The notes under the pieces are model-generated. The model was not told the DNA's origin, did not search any database, and saw only the letters and a program-made list of their open reading frames with translations. This document shows, piece after piece, positions 7,170-15,348 of a DNA stretch of 35,242 nucleotides. Each line of letters opens with the position of its first letter. The stretch's first letter is position 1. The DNA lies in contig JACMJS010000272.1 of NCBI GenBank assembly GCA_014380515.1, positions 1 through 35,242 on the forward strand, read 5' to 3'. The position numbers were made by a program, and so were the translations under genes. Source of the DNA: Chlorobiales bacterium (GTDB lineage: Bacteria; Bacteroidota; Chlorobiia; Chlorobiales; JACMJS01).

Positions 7170-9188
7170 TTAAAAGGTGAAGGTGGTGATGAAGGTCATG
7201 GTGCCAGTAAATTTTTTGCGGAAGCGTAGCACTTTGGCTTGCTCCGAGACCCCATAGCGGCGGGCGACCATGCCATCGGCGATGATAATATCTTCATCGG
7301 TGCGCTCAAAGTCAATTTCCACTTTCAGGCCGCTCGGTTTGTGCGTCAGATAGAGTTTGTTGTAAGAGGATTTCTCGACCTCCATTTCCGGCGCGAAGTG
7401 AAAGAAGAGTTCCGCGTTGTGCGTACCCTTGCCGTAGAGCCAGTCGGATACGACGAATTTATTTTTTTCCTTGTGCAGCGTGAAGGTGCGCCGGTGCGTG
7501 ATGGGTTGCGGCAGATGGGTGTAGGCATAATGCTCGGCCTCAAGCGTGCTTTGGTAACGGTCGTCTTCGAACAAAAGAATTTTCGGCGCGGTGCGATCGG
7601 CTTTGATTTTGAACGGGCCGTCAAATGCGGCGATCTCTTTATCGTCAATCATCACGCTGTTGTGCGCCTTGCCGCTGCGGAAATAGTTTCGAAGCATCGG
7701 GTCGGAAGTGTAGCAGTAGGTGCCGCTATCGATGACGATGTTCATGCCGTTTGCAAAGAGTTCGAACGAGAGCGTATCGTTGTGGCCGTGTCCGCCCCAG
7801 CCGCGTTTGCCCAATTCTCCGGCGTCAATCGTCGCCTGCGCCGCCGCGCTGCGTAGCACCACGAACTGACTTTCGGGAAAGCGAACCGATTGCAAGTTCA
7901 CTTTTACGCTGCGAAGTTTTTCAAACGTCTCGCGGCCATCCGTGCCCGTCAGCCACAGGGCTTGCTCCGAAAACTTTCCGCCCGCCGCCGCTTTGAACGC
8001 TCCGTTATTTAAGAGCACGGCGGCGGCGGCAAAGAGTGATGTGTGATTGTTGAAATCTTCGGCGCGGCTGAACCAAAACAATCGACCGTCGTCCGAGTCG
8101 CCGATGAGCGGTGCGGCGCCGTCGGGTTTGGTATAGCTTACGATGAACGTGATCATTTTCTCAAGCCGCTCGCGGTAGACGGGTGAAAACGGTTGCGCGT
8201 TCAAGTTGCCGAGGGCCATCGCGCTTAAAAACATTTCGGTTACGAGGCGGTGATAGGCGAAACTCATTTCGTAGTCGGCGCCGTCGGGATACGTCTGCGC
8301 GAGAATTTCGGTTTCTAAAATCCGTTTACCCTCCGCCATCCAACCCGCGCCTTCGGCGGTGTGCTTAAAAAAAATGCCGAGCATAAATAAACCCAAGGCG
8401 TCCGAGATCAGATGATTGCCGCTGCGACGGGTGTATTCGAGATTGGATTCGAGGTAAAGTCCGTGCTGGAAGAGCAGTTTCAGAAAGTTCATCCAAAAAG
8501 CGTCCGTCTCCGAAGGCTTGTCCTGATTGACATCGGCGGCGTCTTCATTGCAAAAAAAATAAAATCCGGCGATGAGGTTCATCGCGCGAAGGGCGACTTC
8601 CATCGGTACCATCCAATTGACGCCGAAGCAAAACGGATTTTCTTTTTCCCAATGCGACATGAGTTCGAAAAACTTTTCCTTGTAATGCGGCTGCCGCGTG
8701 AGCCAGTAACTTTTGCCGAGCGGCCAAACGAGACCGAACCGTGAAAGCTCCAGCGGCACTTTGACGTCCGTGCCTTCCGAGAGTTTGACATCCGCGCTGA
8801 ATGTTTTTTCATCAAGCCGCTTACCGGAAATAAAATCCAAATGCCAATCGATACGCTCACCGAACGAGTGCATCGGCGAGCCGAAGACGCTGAAGCGGTT
8901 TTGCATAATGTCGCCGGCCTCTTGCAGGGTCGCCTCCGGGAAGCCGAGTGATTTCATCTCACTCAAAAAAAATTCTTGACGATTGAGCGGACTGAAAAAA
9001 AAACTGTATCGCGTCTTGCTTCGAAACTCCGCGATGAACAGGCTTTCCGATTTTGCGGTGAAGCCCTGAAACGCTGCACGCAGTTCAGCCGTGCTCAAGG
9101 CTGCGATTTTTTGATACGACCATCGAAACCGGTTTTTTTTCCAGACTTGGTGAAGCAATACTTGGGCGTAAGTTTCGATCACAGGCAC
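7170..9188 (-). CDS. Heparinase II/III family polysaccharide lyase-like protein
   Basis: 672 residues with an N-terminal alpha-helical toroid (about 1-400) and a C-terminal beta-sandwich (about 430-672), as in heparinase II/III-like proteins. Recognisable motifs are SGNHLISDALGLF (about 256-268), YEMSFAYHRL (about 306-315), GGHGHNDTLSFEL (about 465-477) and GKAHNSVMIDD (about 506-516). The histidines and tyrosine are the likely catalytic and metal-site residues. There is no signal peptide, so the protein may be cytoplasmic. Relatives often lie in exopolysaccharide or O-antigen clusters and their substrate is rarely known. The start is GTG at 9188 (GTG at 9182 also possible), with an in-frame stop about 50 bases upstream. 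It shares direction with lptD, separated by a repeat element. Confidence 0.85.
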   Translation of the reverse strand: MPVIETYAQVLLHQVWKKNRFRWSYQKIAALSTAELRAAFQGFTAKSESLFIAEFRSKTRYSFFFSPLNRQEFFLSEMKSLGFPEATLQEAGDIMQNRFSVFGSPMHSFGERIDWHLDFISGKRLDEKTFSADVKLSEGTDVKVPLELSRFGLVWPLGKSYWLTRQPHYKEKFFELMSHWEKENPFCFGVNWMVPMEVALRAMNLIAGFYFFCNEDAADVNQDKPSETDAFWMNFLKLLFQHGLYLESNLEYTRRSGNHLISDALGLFMLGIFFKHTAEGAGWMAEGKRILETEILAQTYPDGADYEMSFAYHRLVTEMFLSAMALGNLNAQPFSPVYRERLEKMITFIVSYTKPDGAAPLIGDSDDGRLFWFSRAEDFNNHTSLFAAAAVLLNNGAFKAAAGGKFSEQALWLTGTDGRETFEKLRSVKVNLQSVRFPESQFVVLRSAAAQATIDAGELGKRGWGGHGHNDTLSFELFANGMNIVIDSGTYCYTSDPMLRNYFRSGKAHNSVMIDDKEIAAFDGPFKIKADRTAPKILLFEDDRYQSTLEAEHYAYTHLPQPITHRRTFTLHKEKNKFVVSDWLYGKGTHNAELFFHFAPEMEVEKSSYNKLYLTHKPSGLKVEIDFERTDEDIIIADGMVARRYGVSEQAKVLRFRKKFTGTMTFITTFTF

Positions 9189-9254
9189 GGCGGCTTTCGG
9201 TTTTTTAAAGTGTGGGAAAAGAATGCTTGCAGATCAGCGTGAGTTTTGGCATTT

Positions 9255-9419
9255 TTAGCCGCACCCATCACGCGGCAATGGCAACGCACCCAAATCTTTA
9301 CGGTCTTCAACGGTGATGACTTGCGTTTCAAGAACGCCGCTGAACACTTGCAAAGAAACGCAATCTTGACGCAAATCGAAACTGATTTGAAGAAGAGATG
9401 AAAAACTCCGGCAGTCCAC
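9255..9419 (-). CDS. Possible small ORF, 54 residues, unknown
   Basis: This reading frame lies between the heparinase-like gene and trpB. It opens with GTG directly after an in-frame TAG and ends at TAA (9255-9257). The translation starts [18 protein letters not shown] and ends [10 protein letters not shown]; codon choice looks like that of the neighbouring genes. The start would be 13 bases from the divergent trpB start, leaving little room for a promoter, so it may be a remnant or chance. I recognise no family. The remainder of the gap shows no clear signal. Confidence 0.25.
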   Translation of the reverse strand: MDCRSFSSLLQISFDLRQDCVSLQVFSGVLETQVITVEDRKDLGALPLPRDGCG

Positions 9420-9432
9420 CTATCCTATTTTT

Positions 9433-10713
9433 ATGATTGAATCTACTTCACTTTTATCCTCGCTGAACCCGATTAGCCCCGTAAAGACGCGGGCCTACGC
9501 CATGCCCGATGCGAGCGGACACTTCGGTATCTACGGCGGCAAGTTCGTGCCCGAAACGCTGATCAAAAATGCGGCGGACTTGGAAGCCGAATACACGGCG
9601 GCCAAACAAGACCGCGTGTTCTGGTCGGACTTTTACGACTTGCTCAAAAACTACGTCGGTCGCCCGACGCCGCTCACGTTCGCCAAACGCTTGACCACGG
9701 AACTTGGCGGCGCGAAAATTTATTTGAAGCGCGAAGATTTAAACCACACCGGCGCCCATAAAATCAACAACGCCATCGGACAAGTATTGCTCGCCAACCG
9801 CATGGGCAAACGCCGCATCATCGCCGAGACCGGCGCAGGCCAGCACGGCGTCGCTACCGCAACCGTCTGCGCGCTCTTCGGTTTGCAGTGCATCGTTTAT
9901 ATGGGCGAAGAAGACATGGCGCGTCAGGCACCGAACGTGGCGCGGATGAAACTCTTGGGCGCCGAAGTTAGGCCGGTCGGTAACGGCAGCCGAACCTTGA
10001 AAGACGCGACGAGTGAAGCGATCCGCGATTGGGTAACGAATCCCGACGACACGTTTTACATTATCGGCTCGGTCGTCGGGATGCACCCGTATCCGATGAT
10101 GGTGCGCGATTTTCAATCGGTCATCGGGCGCGAGACGCGCGAACAGTTTCTCGAAGCCGAAGGCCGGTTGCCGGATGTGATCATCGCGTGCGTCGGCGGC
10201 GGCTCGAACGCCATCGGGATGTTTCATCCGTTTCTCGAAGACGTGCTCGAACATACTTCCGGTGAAACGCGCGGTGAAAAAAAATTGCGGCTCATCGGCG
10301 TAGAAGCGGCGGGCGAAGGGCTGGATAAGCGGCACGCGGCGACGCTCACCAAAGGCAGGCCGGGCGTCTTGCACGGCGCGATGATGTATTTGCTGCAAGA
10401 CGCCGACGGACAAATCGATCTCGCCCATTCCATCTCGGCAGGGCTTGACTATCCGGGCGTCGGCCCCGAACATTCGCATCTGAAAGATTTGGGTTTGGTC
10501 GAATACACCTCGGCGACGGACAGCGAAGCCTTGCACGCCTTGAAACACTTGGCGCGAACCGAAGGAATTATTTGCGCGCTCGAGACCGCGCACGCCGTGC
10601 ATATTGCGATTCAAGAAGCGATGCGGTTGCAGGGTTCGCAGACGATTGTCATCAACGTTTCGGGACGCGGCGATAAAGACCTTGCGACCATCATGGAACA
10701 TATTGATCTATAG
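9433..10713 (+). CDS. trpB: Tryptophan synthase beta chain
   Basis: Catalyses the PLP-dependent condensation of indole with serine to tryptophan; cytoplasmic, and normally a partner of TrpA. The 426-residue protein carries a leader of about 25 residues before the usual start ([13 protein letters not shown]). The PLP lysine is in [15 protein letters not shown] (K110). The phosphate-binding GGGSNAIG is near 255-262, and [13 protein letters not shown] and [11 protein letters not shown] are also present. It resembles the common TrpB1 type. No trpA or other trp gene is next to it. A shorter start at an internal Met (residue 24) cannot be excluded. No Shine-Dalgarno is evident before the ATG. Confidence 0.95.
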   Translation: MIESTSLLSSLNPISPVKTRAYAMPDASGHFGIYGGKFVPETLIKNAADLEAEYTAAKQDRVFWSDFYDLLKNYVGRPTPLTFAKRLTTELGGAKIYLKREDLNHTGAHKINNAIGQVLLANRMGKRRIIAETGAGQHGVATATVCALFGLQCIVYMGEEDMARQAPNVARMKLLGAEVRPVGNGSRTLKDATSEAIRDWVTNPDDTFYIIGSVVGMHPYPMMVRDFQSVIGRETREQFLEAEGRLPDVIIACVGGGSNAIGMFHPFLEDVLEHTSGETRGEKKLRLIGVEAAGEGLDKRHAATLTKGRPGVLHGAMMYLLQDADGQIDLAHSISAGLDYPGVGPEHSHLKDLGLVEYTSATDSEALHALKHLARTEGIICALETAHAVHIAIQEAMRLQGSQTIVINVSGRGDKDLATIMEHIDL

Positions 10714-10754
10714 ATTCGAACAGATTCGAACTGTGGATTCGAATCAGATTCAAA
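10713..10754. repeat. Four phased gattcgaa-type repeats downstream of trpB
   Basis: The octamer gattcgaa occurs at 10713-10720, 10723-10730 and 10737-10744, with a variant gattcaaa at 10747-10754. Start-to-start distances are 10, 13 and 11 bases, close to one helical turn. TTCGAA is itself palindromic. The first copy abuts the trpB stop codon, and the array ends about 100 bases before the histidine kinase start. It could be a regulator-binding array or a slippage product. Confidence 0.5.
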
Positions 10755-10851
10755 AATTTTTCCATTCAGGTTCTACTTATTTTTTTGTTCTCACTTTAAA
10801 AGGCAGTCCGAAACGTGATTGAAGCGGCGACGAACTTTACGATTTCAGAAC

Positions 10852-12246
10852 ATGACCACAGTCGTTTTCTCCCTCCTGAACCGTCTTTACAGCGTTGGCG
10901 ATGAAGCCGTTCATCCGCTCACGATTCGGTTTGGCAACGCCGAACTGGAATCGGAATTTCAGGCGGTACATTCGAAGAAGGCATTGACGGTGCTGCGCGT
11001 GTCGAAGTCGCTGAGCATTACGCTGTTTTGTCTGTTCGGATTTTGGGACCGCATCGCAATGCCGGAGTCTTTTTACTCGATCAGCCTCGTTCGCTTCGGG
11101 CTTATCATTCCTTTTTTACTGGCGATGTTTTTCGTTACCTACGCGGCGAACTACGGACGGTATATGCAATGGTCGCTGGTCGCCGGATTTTGGGCGGCGG
11201 GTGCGGGTTTGATTGCGATGATGGTCATCGAGCCACGGGTCGCCTTGCTCTACGGGTATCCGTCGCTGATGCTGGTTTTTCTTTTCACGCCCTTCGAGCG
11301 GTTACAAGCCGTGTATTCAGCCGTCATCTGCGTCCCGCTGACGCTGCTTTATCTTTTCGTCTCCGCTCTGTGGCTCAACCAACCGCCGACGCTCATTATC
11401 ACGCAAGGCGCGTTCGTCGTTACGGCGTGTCTGATCGGCATTATTATTTGTTATGTGCTGGAGCGATACGCCCGCACGGAGTTTGTTCAATCGCAATTGC
11501 TCGAACGCCGCAGCCGCGAACTTCACGAAGCCAACATGGCCTTGCGCGAAGCCAGCGATTTGAAAACGCAACTCTTGGGAATTGCCGCGCATGATTTAAA
11601 AAATCCGCTTTCGGCCATCATCAACTTCGCCGAACGTGCGCTCACTCATCTTGAAGAATCACCAATCAAGACCCGGCAGTCCGTATTGCTGGTTCAAGAC
11701 CTTTCGCACCGGATGCTGCATGTCATCGATCAATTGCTCAACACCACATCGATTGAAAGCGGCAGGGTTGAATTGCAAAAGCGGGTGATTGACATCGGGC
11801 AGCTCGCCAAAGTCATCGTCGCCGGATATGAATCGCACGCCGAGCAAAAGCATCAGAAGTTGGAAGTTACCGCCGAACCGAATTCGATTGTCGAAGGCGA
11901 TGAAGACCGCTTGCAGGAGGTGATCGAAAATCTTTTGAGCAATGCGTTGAAGTATTCGCCGCCGGAAAAAACCGTGCATATTGATGTAACCAGCGTCGGC
12001 GGTTGCGTGCGGCTTGAAGTGCGCGACGAAGGCTTGGGACTGACGCCGGACGATATGACCAAACTCTTCGGCAGGTTTCAGCGGCTCAGTGCGAGGCCGA
12101 CGGGCGGCGAATCATCGTCGGGCTTGGGACTTGCGATTGTTAAACAGTTGGTCGAGTTGCACAGCGGCAAAGTGTGGGCGGAATCGGCGGGCGAAGGCAA
12201 AGGCGCCACGTTCATTATCGAACTGCCCAAATATATTTCGAACTAA
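10852..12246 (+). CDS. Membrane sensor histidine kinase
   Basis: A 464-residue two-component sensor. The N-terminal region (about 45-205) has roughly six hydrophobic segments with little periplasmic sequence, so it may sense the membrane or an intracellular signal. A short coiled coil (about 210-235) leads to the HisKA domain, with phospho-acceptor His247 in IAAHDLKNPLSAI. The HATPase domain shows the N box (ENLLSNALKYS, about 359-369), G1 (RDEGLGL, about 391-397), the F-box region (KLFGRF) and G2 (GLGLAIVKQL, about 424-433). No response regulator is adjacent, so this is an orphan kinase. I prefer the ATG at 10852 to the in-frame TTG at 10819. Its 5' flank and 3' end both carry ttcgaa-type repeats. 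Confidence 0.9.
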   Translation: MTTVVFSLLNRLYSVGDEAVHPLTIRFGNAELESEFQAVHSKKALTVLRVSKSLSITLFCLFGFWDRIAMPESFYSISLVRFGLIIPFLLAMFFVTYAANYGRYMQWSLVAGFWAAGAGLIAMMVIEPRVALLYGYPSLMLVFLFTPFERLQAVYSAVICVPLTLLYLFVSALWLNQPPTLIITQGAFVVTACLIGIIICYVLERYARTEFVQSQLLERRSRELHEANMALREASDLKTQLLGIAAHDLKNPLSAIINFAERALTHLEESPIKTRQSVLLVQDLSHRMLHVIDQLLNTTSIESGRVELQKRVIDIGQLAKVIVAGYESHAEQKHQKLEVTAEPNSIVEGDEDRLQEVIENLLSNALKYSPPEKTVHIDVTSVGGCVRLEVRDEGLGLTPDDMTKLFGRFQRLSARPTGGESSSGLGLAIVKQLVELHSGKVWAESAGEGKGATFIIELPKYISN

Positions 12247-12261
12247 TTATTTCGAACTAAT
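12234..12261. repeat. Perfect 14-bp tandem duplication at the histidine kinase stop codon
   Basis: tatttcgaactaat occurs at 12234-12247 and again at 12248-12261. The first copy encodes the last residues (ISN) and stop of the kinase; the second repeats the same bases outside the gene. It shares ttcgaa with the repeats upstream of the gene. Confidence 0.7.
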
Positions 12262-12346
12262 CGAACGATGGATGGACGGAATCATTGATGAAGTTCGCTG
12301 GTTGTTCGGGCGGGGATTTTTCATTAACACTAAAACATTTTTCACC

Positions 12347-12778
12347 ATGTTTGATCTTCTTCAATACACTCAGGCGATTCAACAGATGCGCGACGAACTG
12401 ATTCATGTCGGCGTCAAGGAACTGCGGACGGCGGATGAAGTGTCAGCGATTTTGCCCGAAAGCAAAGGCACGACGCTGGTGTTCGTCAATTCCGTTTGCG
12501 GGTGCGCGGCAGGCAAAGCAAGACCGGGGTTTGCGATGTCGCTTCAGAACAACGTCGTGCCCGATCATCTTTACACCGTCTTTGCGGGTCAGGACAAAGC
12601 GGCGACCGAGGAAGCGCGCAAGTTTTTCACTGGCTATCCGCCGTCGTCGCCCAGCGTCGCCCTTTTGAAAGACGGCGAGCTTGTCGGCATGATCGAGCGA
12701 CGCCAGATCGAAGGCCGCAGCGCAAGCGACGTTGCACAGGATTTGAAATCGCTTTACAACAAGTTCTGCGCACAATGA
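12347..12778 (+). CDS. Bacilliredoxin (BrxA/BrxB, DUF1094 family)
   Basis: A 143-residue thioredoxin-fold protein of normal length for the YphP/YqiW family. The signature NSVCGCAAGKARPG holds the CGC active site (Cys51 and Cys53). It continues with HLYTVFAGQDKAATEEARKFF and PPSSPSVALLKDGELVGMIERR, both typical. Bacilliredoxins remove bacillithiol from oxidised protein thiols in the cytoplasm. Green sulfur bacteria are reported to make N-methyl-bacillithiol, which fits the inferred host. The frame is open upstream into the kinase gene, but the ATG at 12347 gives the family N-terminus. It follows the kinase by 100 bases and converges with the LptF/G-like gene, with a structured repeat between. 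Confidence 0.9.
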   Translation: MFDLLQYTQAIQQMRDELIHVGVKELRTADEVSAILPESKGTTLVFVNSVCGCAAGKARPGFAMSLQNNVVPDHLYTVFAGQDKAATEEARKFFTGYPPSSPSVALLKDGELVGMIERRQIEGRSASDVAQDLKSLYNKFCAQ

Positions 12779-12789
12779 TTTCTTTTTCA

Positions 12790-12866
12790 ACTCCCCCTCG
12801 CCCCCTCATTTGAGCCTGCCGAAACTGGTTTCGGATGAGGGGGTGTCCCGAAGGGACGGGGGCGTC
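12790..12866. repeat. Structured intergenic repeat, family A copy 1
   Basis: A 77-bp element between two convergent genes. Outer arms ccccctcat (12801-12809) / atgaggggg (12835-12843) enclose ttgagcctg and the inner hairpin ccgaaa-ctgg-tttcgg (12819-12834). A second small hairpin gtccc-gaa-gggac (12845-12857) follows. It is an inverted copy of 24415-24491, with about six differences over 77 positions, four of them in the inner hairpin loop region. It could act as a bidirectional terminator. Confidence 0.85.
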
Positions 12867-12883
12867 CAAAGCAGGAATCGATT

Positions 12884-13966
12884 TTACTTCTGCACTTTCC
12901 AGAGCAAGCCGATACCGGCGGCGAGGAAAATCACGTTCGGCAACCATGCTGCTACGAGCGGCGGAAGTTCATCTTTGTAGCCCAGCGTTGCAAAGACTTG
13001 TTGCACGCCGATGTATCCGAAACCCAACAGCAAACTAATGCCCGCCTCGAGCGCAAGACCGCTGCGTTTCTTGACCGATGAGAGCGGCACGCCGATCAGC
13101 ACCACGACCAAACATGCAAACGGAAATGAAATTTTTGTGTGGTATTTCACCGACGCTTCGCCGAGCGCGTCAAAGCCGCTTTGTTCCTTCGAGATGAGAA
13201 ACCGTCGGTGCTGCGGCAAGGTAAGTTGATCCAAAGCCGCATTGTTCTCGCGCAAGTCGGCGGCGGAAAACGACAGCGTGATCGTATCGGGCTGCGCGAA
13301 TACGGACAGCGAATCAACGAGGCGTTTTTCCAAAGTGCGGCCATAGACATTGTAAAGCACCCACTGTTTCAGCGAATCGTTATAGACCATACGTTCGGCA
13401 TCTAAACGCGACTGCAATGTTTTGCCTTCAAAGGTTTCGATGCTGACGTTGTAACACGTCCGGCTTTCGTCATCGAAGTACGACATCGTAACCATGCGGT
13501 TCGGGCTTTCCTGCGTGTTGAGGTTCGACCGGCTGCCGCTCGCCTGCCCTTTGCCCAACCGCTTGGCTTCGAAATCCGCTTTCGCTCGCGTCGCCGCAGG
13601 AACGACCCAACCGGAAAAATAAAAATCAATCGCCATGATAAGCAGCGTAGCGACGTAGAACGGCACGAGCATCCGGTACAAACTGATGCCGCCGGATTTC
13701 ATCGCGGTCAGTTCGGTTTGCTTCGTCAGTTGGCCGGTTACATAAAGCGAGGCGAGCAGCGTCGCCATCGGCGTGATAAGCTTGATAATTTCAGGCAGGA
13801 AGTAGAGATAGTATTCACCGATGATGAGCACGGACGATTTGCGGTCGACGAATTCATCAAGGCGCTCGATCAAATCGATGAGGATAAAAAGTGAGACGAA
13901 CGCGAGGATTGCAAAAAGAAACGTCGTCACAAATTGCCGCAGAATGTATCGATCCAAAATGTTCAT
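12884..13966 (-). CDS. LptF/LptG (YjgP/YjgQ) family LPS export permease
   Basis: A 360-residue inner-membrane protein. It has three N-terminal transmembrane helices (about 12-32, 52-72 and 95-115), a large periplasmic beta domain (about 120-260) and three C-terminal helices (about 270-355). The start MNILDRYILRQFVTTFLFA and the first-helix pattern are family hallmarks. With LptBC it would extract LPS from the inner membrane and pass it toward LptD, which is encoded 6 kb away. Only one permease gene is seen here; the family usually works as an LptF-LptG pair, and I cannot assign which one this is. I use ATG 13966; an upstream GTG at 13996 adds ten unconvincing residues. Confidence 0.88.
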   Translation of the reverse strand: MNILDRYILRQFVTTFLFAILAFVSLFILIDLIERLDEFVDRKSSVLIIGEYYLYFLPEIIKLITPMATLLASLYVTGQLTKQTELTAMKSGGISLYRMLVPFYVATLLIMAIDFYFSGWVVPAATRAKADFEAKRLGKGQASGSRSNLNTQESPNRMVTMSYFDDESRTCYNVSIETFEGKTLQSRLDAERMVYNDSLKQWVLYNVYGRTLEKRLVDSLSVFAQPDTITLSFSAADLRENNAALDQLTLPQHRRFLISKEQSGFDALGEASVKYHTKISFPFACLVVVLIGVPLSSVKKRSGLALEAGISLLLGFGYIGVQQVFATLGYKDELPPLVAAWLPNVIFLAAGIGLLWKVQK

Positions 13967-13999
13967 CAGACGTTTATTTTTTAATGGCCGATACACGTA

Positions 14000-14053
14000 C
14001 GTAGGGGCGACAGCGAGTTTAGCGAGCTACCGCTACGACGCCTCGCCCCTACG
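14000..14053. repeat. gtaggggc inverted-repeat element, family B copy 1
   Basis: A perfect 11-bp terminal inverted repeat cgtaggggcga (14000-14010) / tcgcccctacg (14043-14053) with a 32-base interior. It lies between the SPFH gene and the LptF/G-like gene, both leftward. The left half matches the element at 23588 closely. Confidence 0.8.
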
Positions 14054-14077
14054 ACGATGAATAATATTTTTTCCGTT

Positions 14078-14986
14078 TTACTTTTCGCCGATCATCACGG
14101 ATGCGCCCGCGCCTTTGCCACCCATGAAAATCACTTTCGAGTTGGGCGACTTGGCCAGTTCCTGCATCGCTTTGATTTGTTCATACTGCAACTGCTTGTC
14201 GGTCAGCGAGAGACTGACAATGCGTTGGTAATCCGCGATGCCCTGCGCCTCGACCCGCTTGCGTTCAGCTTCCTGCTGCTCCTTCTGCAACACGAACTGC
14301 ATCTTCTGCGCGTCTTGCTCGGCGTTGATCTTCGATTCAATCGTCGCCCGCACCGACGCAGGCAGCGTGATGTTGCGGACGAGCAACTGTTCTAAAAACA
14401 ACCCGCGATCTTTAAAGTCTTTTTCAATCGTCTTGAAGATGCGGCCTTGAAACTCATCGCGCTTCGCCGAATACAAATCGACGGCGTTGTAATAGACCGA
14501 GTTGTCGCGGATTTTCGTGCGCGTGATCGGGCGCACCAACACATCGCGGTAGCCAACACCCACTTCTCGCAAAAGCCGCGGGGCTTCGGTCGGAATGACG
14601 CGGTAAAGCACGGTGAGATCGACGGCGACTTCCAAGCCGTCGGCGGAAAGGACGCGGATGGCGTCGTCGCCTTCTTTGTCGCCTTCGTTGGCTACGCCCG
14701 ACATCGTGTAGTTCTGCGTCTTGGTATCGAACTTGACGACTTCGACGAGCGGATTGACGAGCGTGAGGCCTTCGTTCAAGACGTCGGGTTGAACTTGTCC
14801 GAACAGTTTTTTAACGCCGACGTTGCCGGTTTCAATCTGCTTGACGCTGGCGAAGAGAAGTCCGCCAAGCACGACGAGCACGCCGCCGAGTTTGAACAGG
14901 TTGCCGAGCCGCTCCAGCGACGGGTTTATGGAGCGACCGAAAAATCCGATGGCGAGTAATACCAAACCAATAAATATGATGGACAT
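14078..14986 (-). CDS. Prohibitin-like SPFH/band 7 protein
   Basis: 302 residues. Two hydrophobic segments near the N-terminus (about 2-20 and 30-47) anchor the protein. The SPFH domain follows (about 48-215) with GNVGVKKLFGQVQPDVLNEGLTLVNPL and LTVLYRVIPTEAPRLLREVG. A charged coiled coil (about 220-275, KEQQEAERKRVEAQGIADY) comes next, and the C-terminus is Gly-rich (GGKGAGAS). This matches bacterial prohibitin homologues, which form large membrane-bound rings thought to organise membranes or protect membrane proteases. No FtsH or NfeD partner is next to it. It is transcribed leftward, away from the crtC-like gene, with about 360 bases between. Confidence 0.9.
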   Translation of the reverse strand: MSIIFIGLVLLAIGFFGRSINPSLERLGNLFKLGGVLVVLGGLLFASVKQIETGNVGVKKLFGQVQPDVLNEGLTLVNPLVEVVKFDTKTQNYTMSGVANEGDKEGDDAIRVLSADGLEVAVDLTVLYRVIPTEAPRLLREVGVGYRDVLVRPITRTKIRDNSVYYNAVDLYSAKRDEFQGRIFKTIEKDFKDRGLFLEQLLVRNITLPASVRATIESKINAEQDAQKMQFVLQKEQQEAERKRVEAQGIADYQRIVSLSLTDKQLQYEQIKAMQELAKSPNSKVIFMGGKGAGASVMIGEK

Positions 14987-15348
14987 GGAAAGAAAGGTTA
15001 GTTAGGAAAATGCGGCTCCGGCACACAACCGGAAACCTGCGCCGCCGCAAGCGGTCTCAAAAAATTTCAAAAAAACGTTTGCGAGGTGAAAGACTTACAC
15101 GCAGTGCCGGGCAACGCAGTTTCAGTAAATCCCGACGCTTCGGCAATCCTTCGGTAATCCATCGGATCACTGCCGCTCATCCCGCTTGCGGGCGGGGAAA
15201 GTTCCGCTTTGGTAAAGCGTCAATGCGGTTGCAGAAGCCGTGAAAGCGGGGTTGTGGACAAACGAGTTTGATGCAACATAAACATTTGATAACTTCTCGC
15301 CGCATCTTACCAATAGACCAATAGCATTCCGGCAACCACACGTTTTCA
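14987..15348. other. Divergent intergenic region between SPFH and crtC-like genes
   Basis: About 360 bases without a supportable gene. It must hold the promoters of two divergent genes. It contains a small hairpin tccgg-cacacaa-ccgga (15017-15033) and an A-rich run near 15058-15075. A 77-codon open frame crosses it, but it is rich in Arg and Ser, has no family likeness and no ribosome-binding site. I see no tRNA or conserved RNA. Confidence 0.5.

Noticed and set aside
9739-10701. 320-codon open frame opposite trpB
   Set aside because: Shadow of trpB codon bias; rich in Arg, His and Asp without recognisable structure.
12089-12346. Upstream extension of the bacilliredoxin gene
   Set aside because: It overlaps the histidine kinase G2-box coding region out of frame and has no family likeness.
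14987-15348. tRNA or structured RNA in the SPFH-crtC gap
   Set aside because: Only short hairpins are visible; no cloverleaf arms or T-loop sequence could be found by eye.
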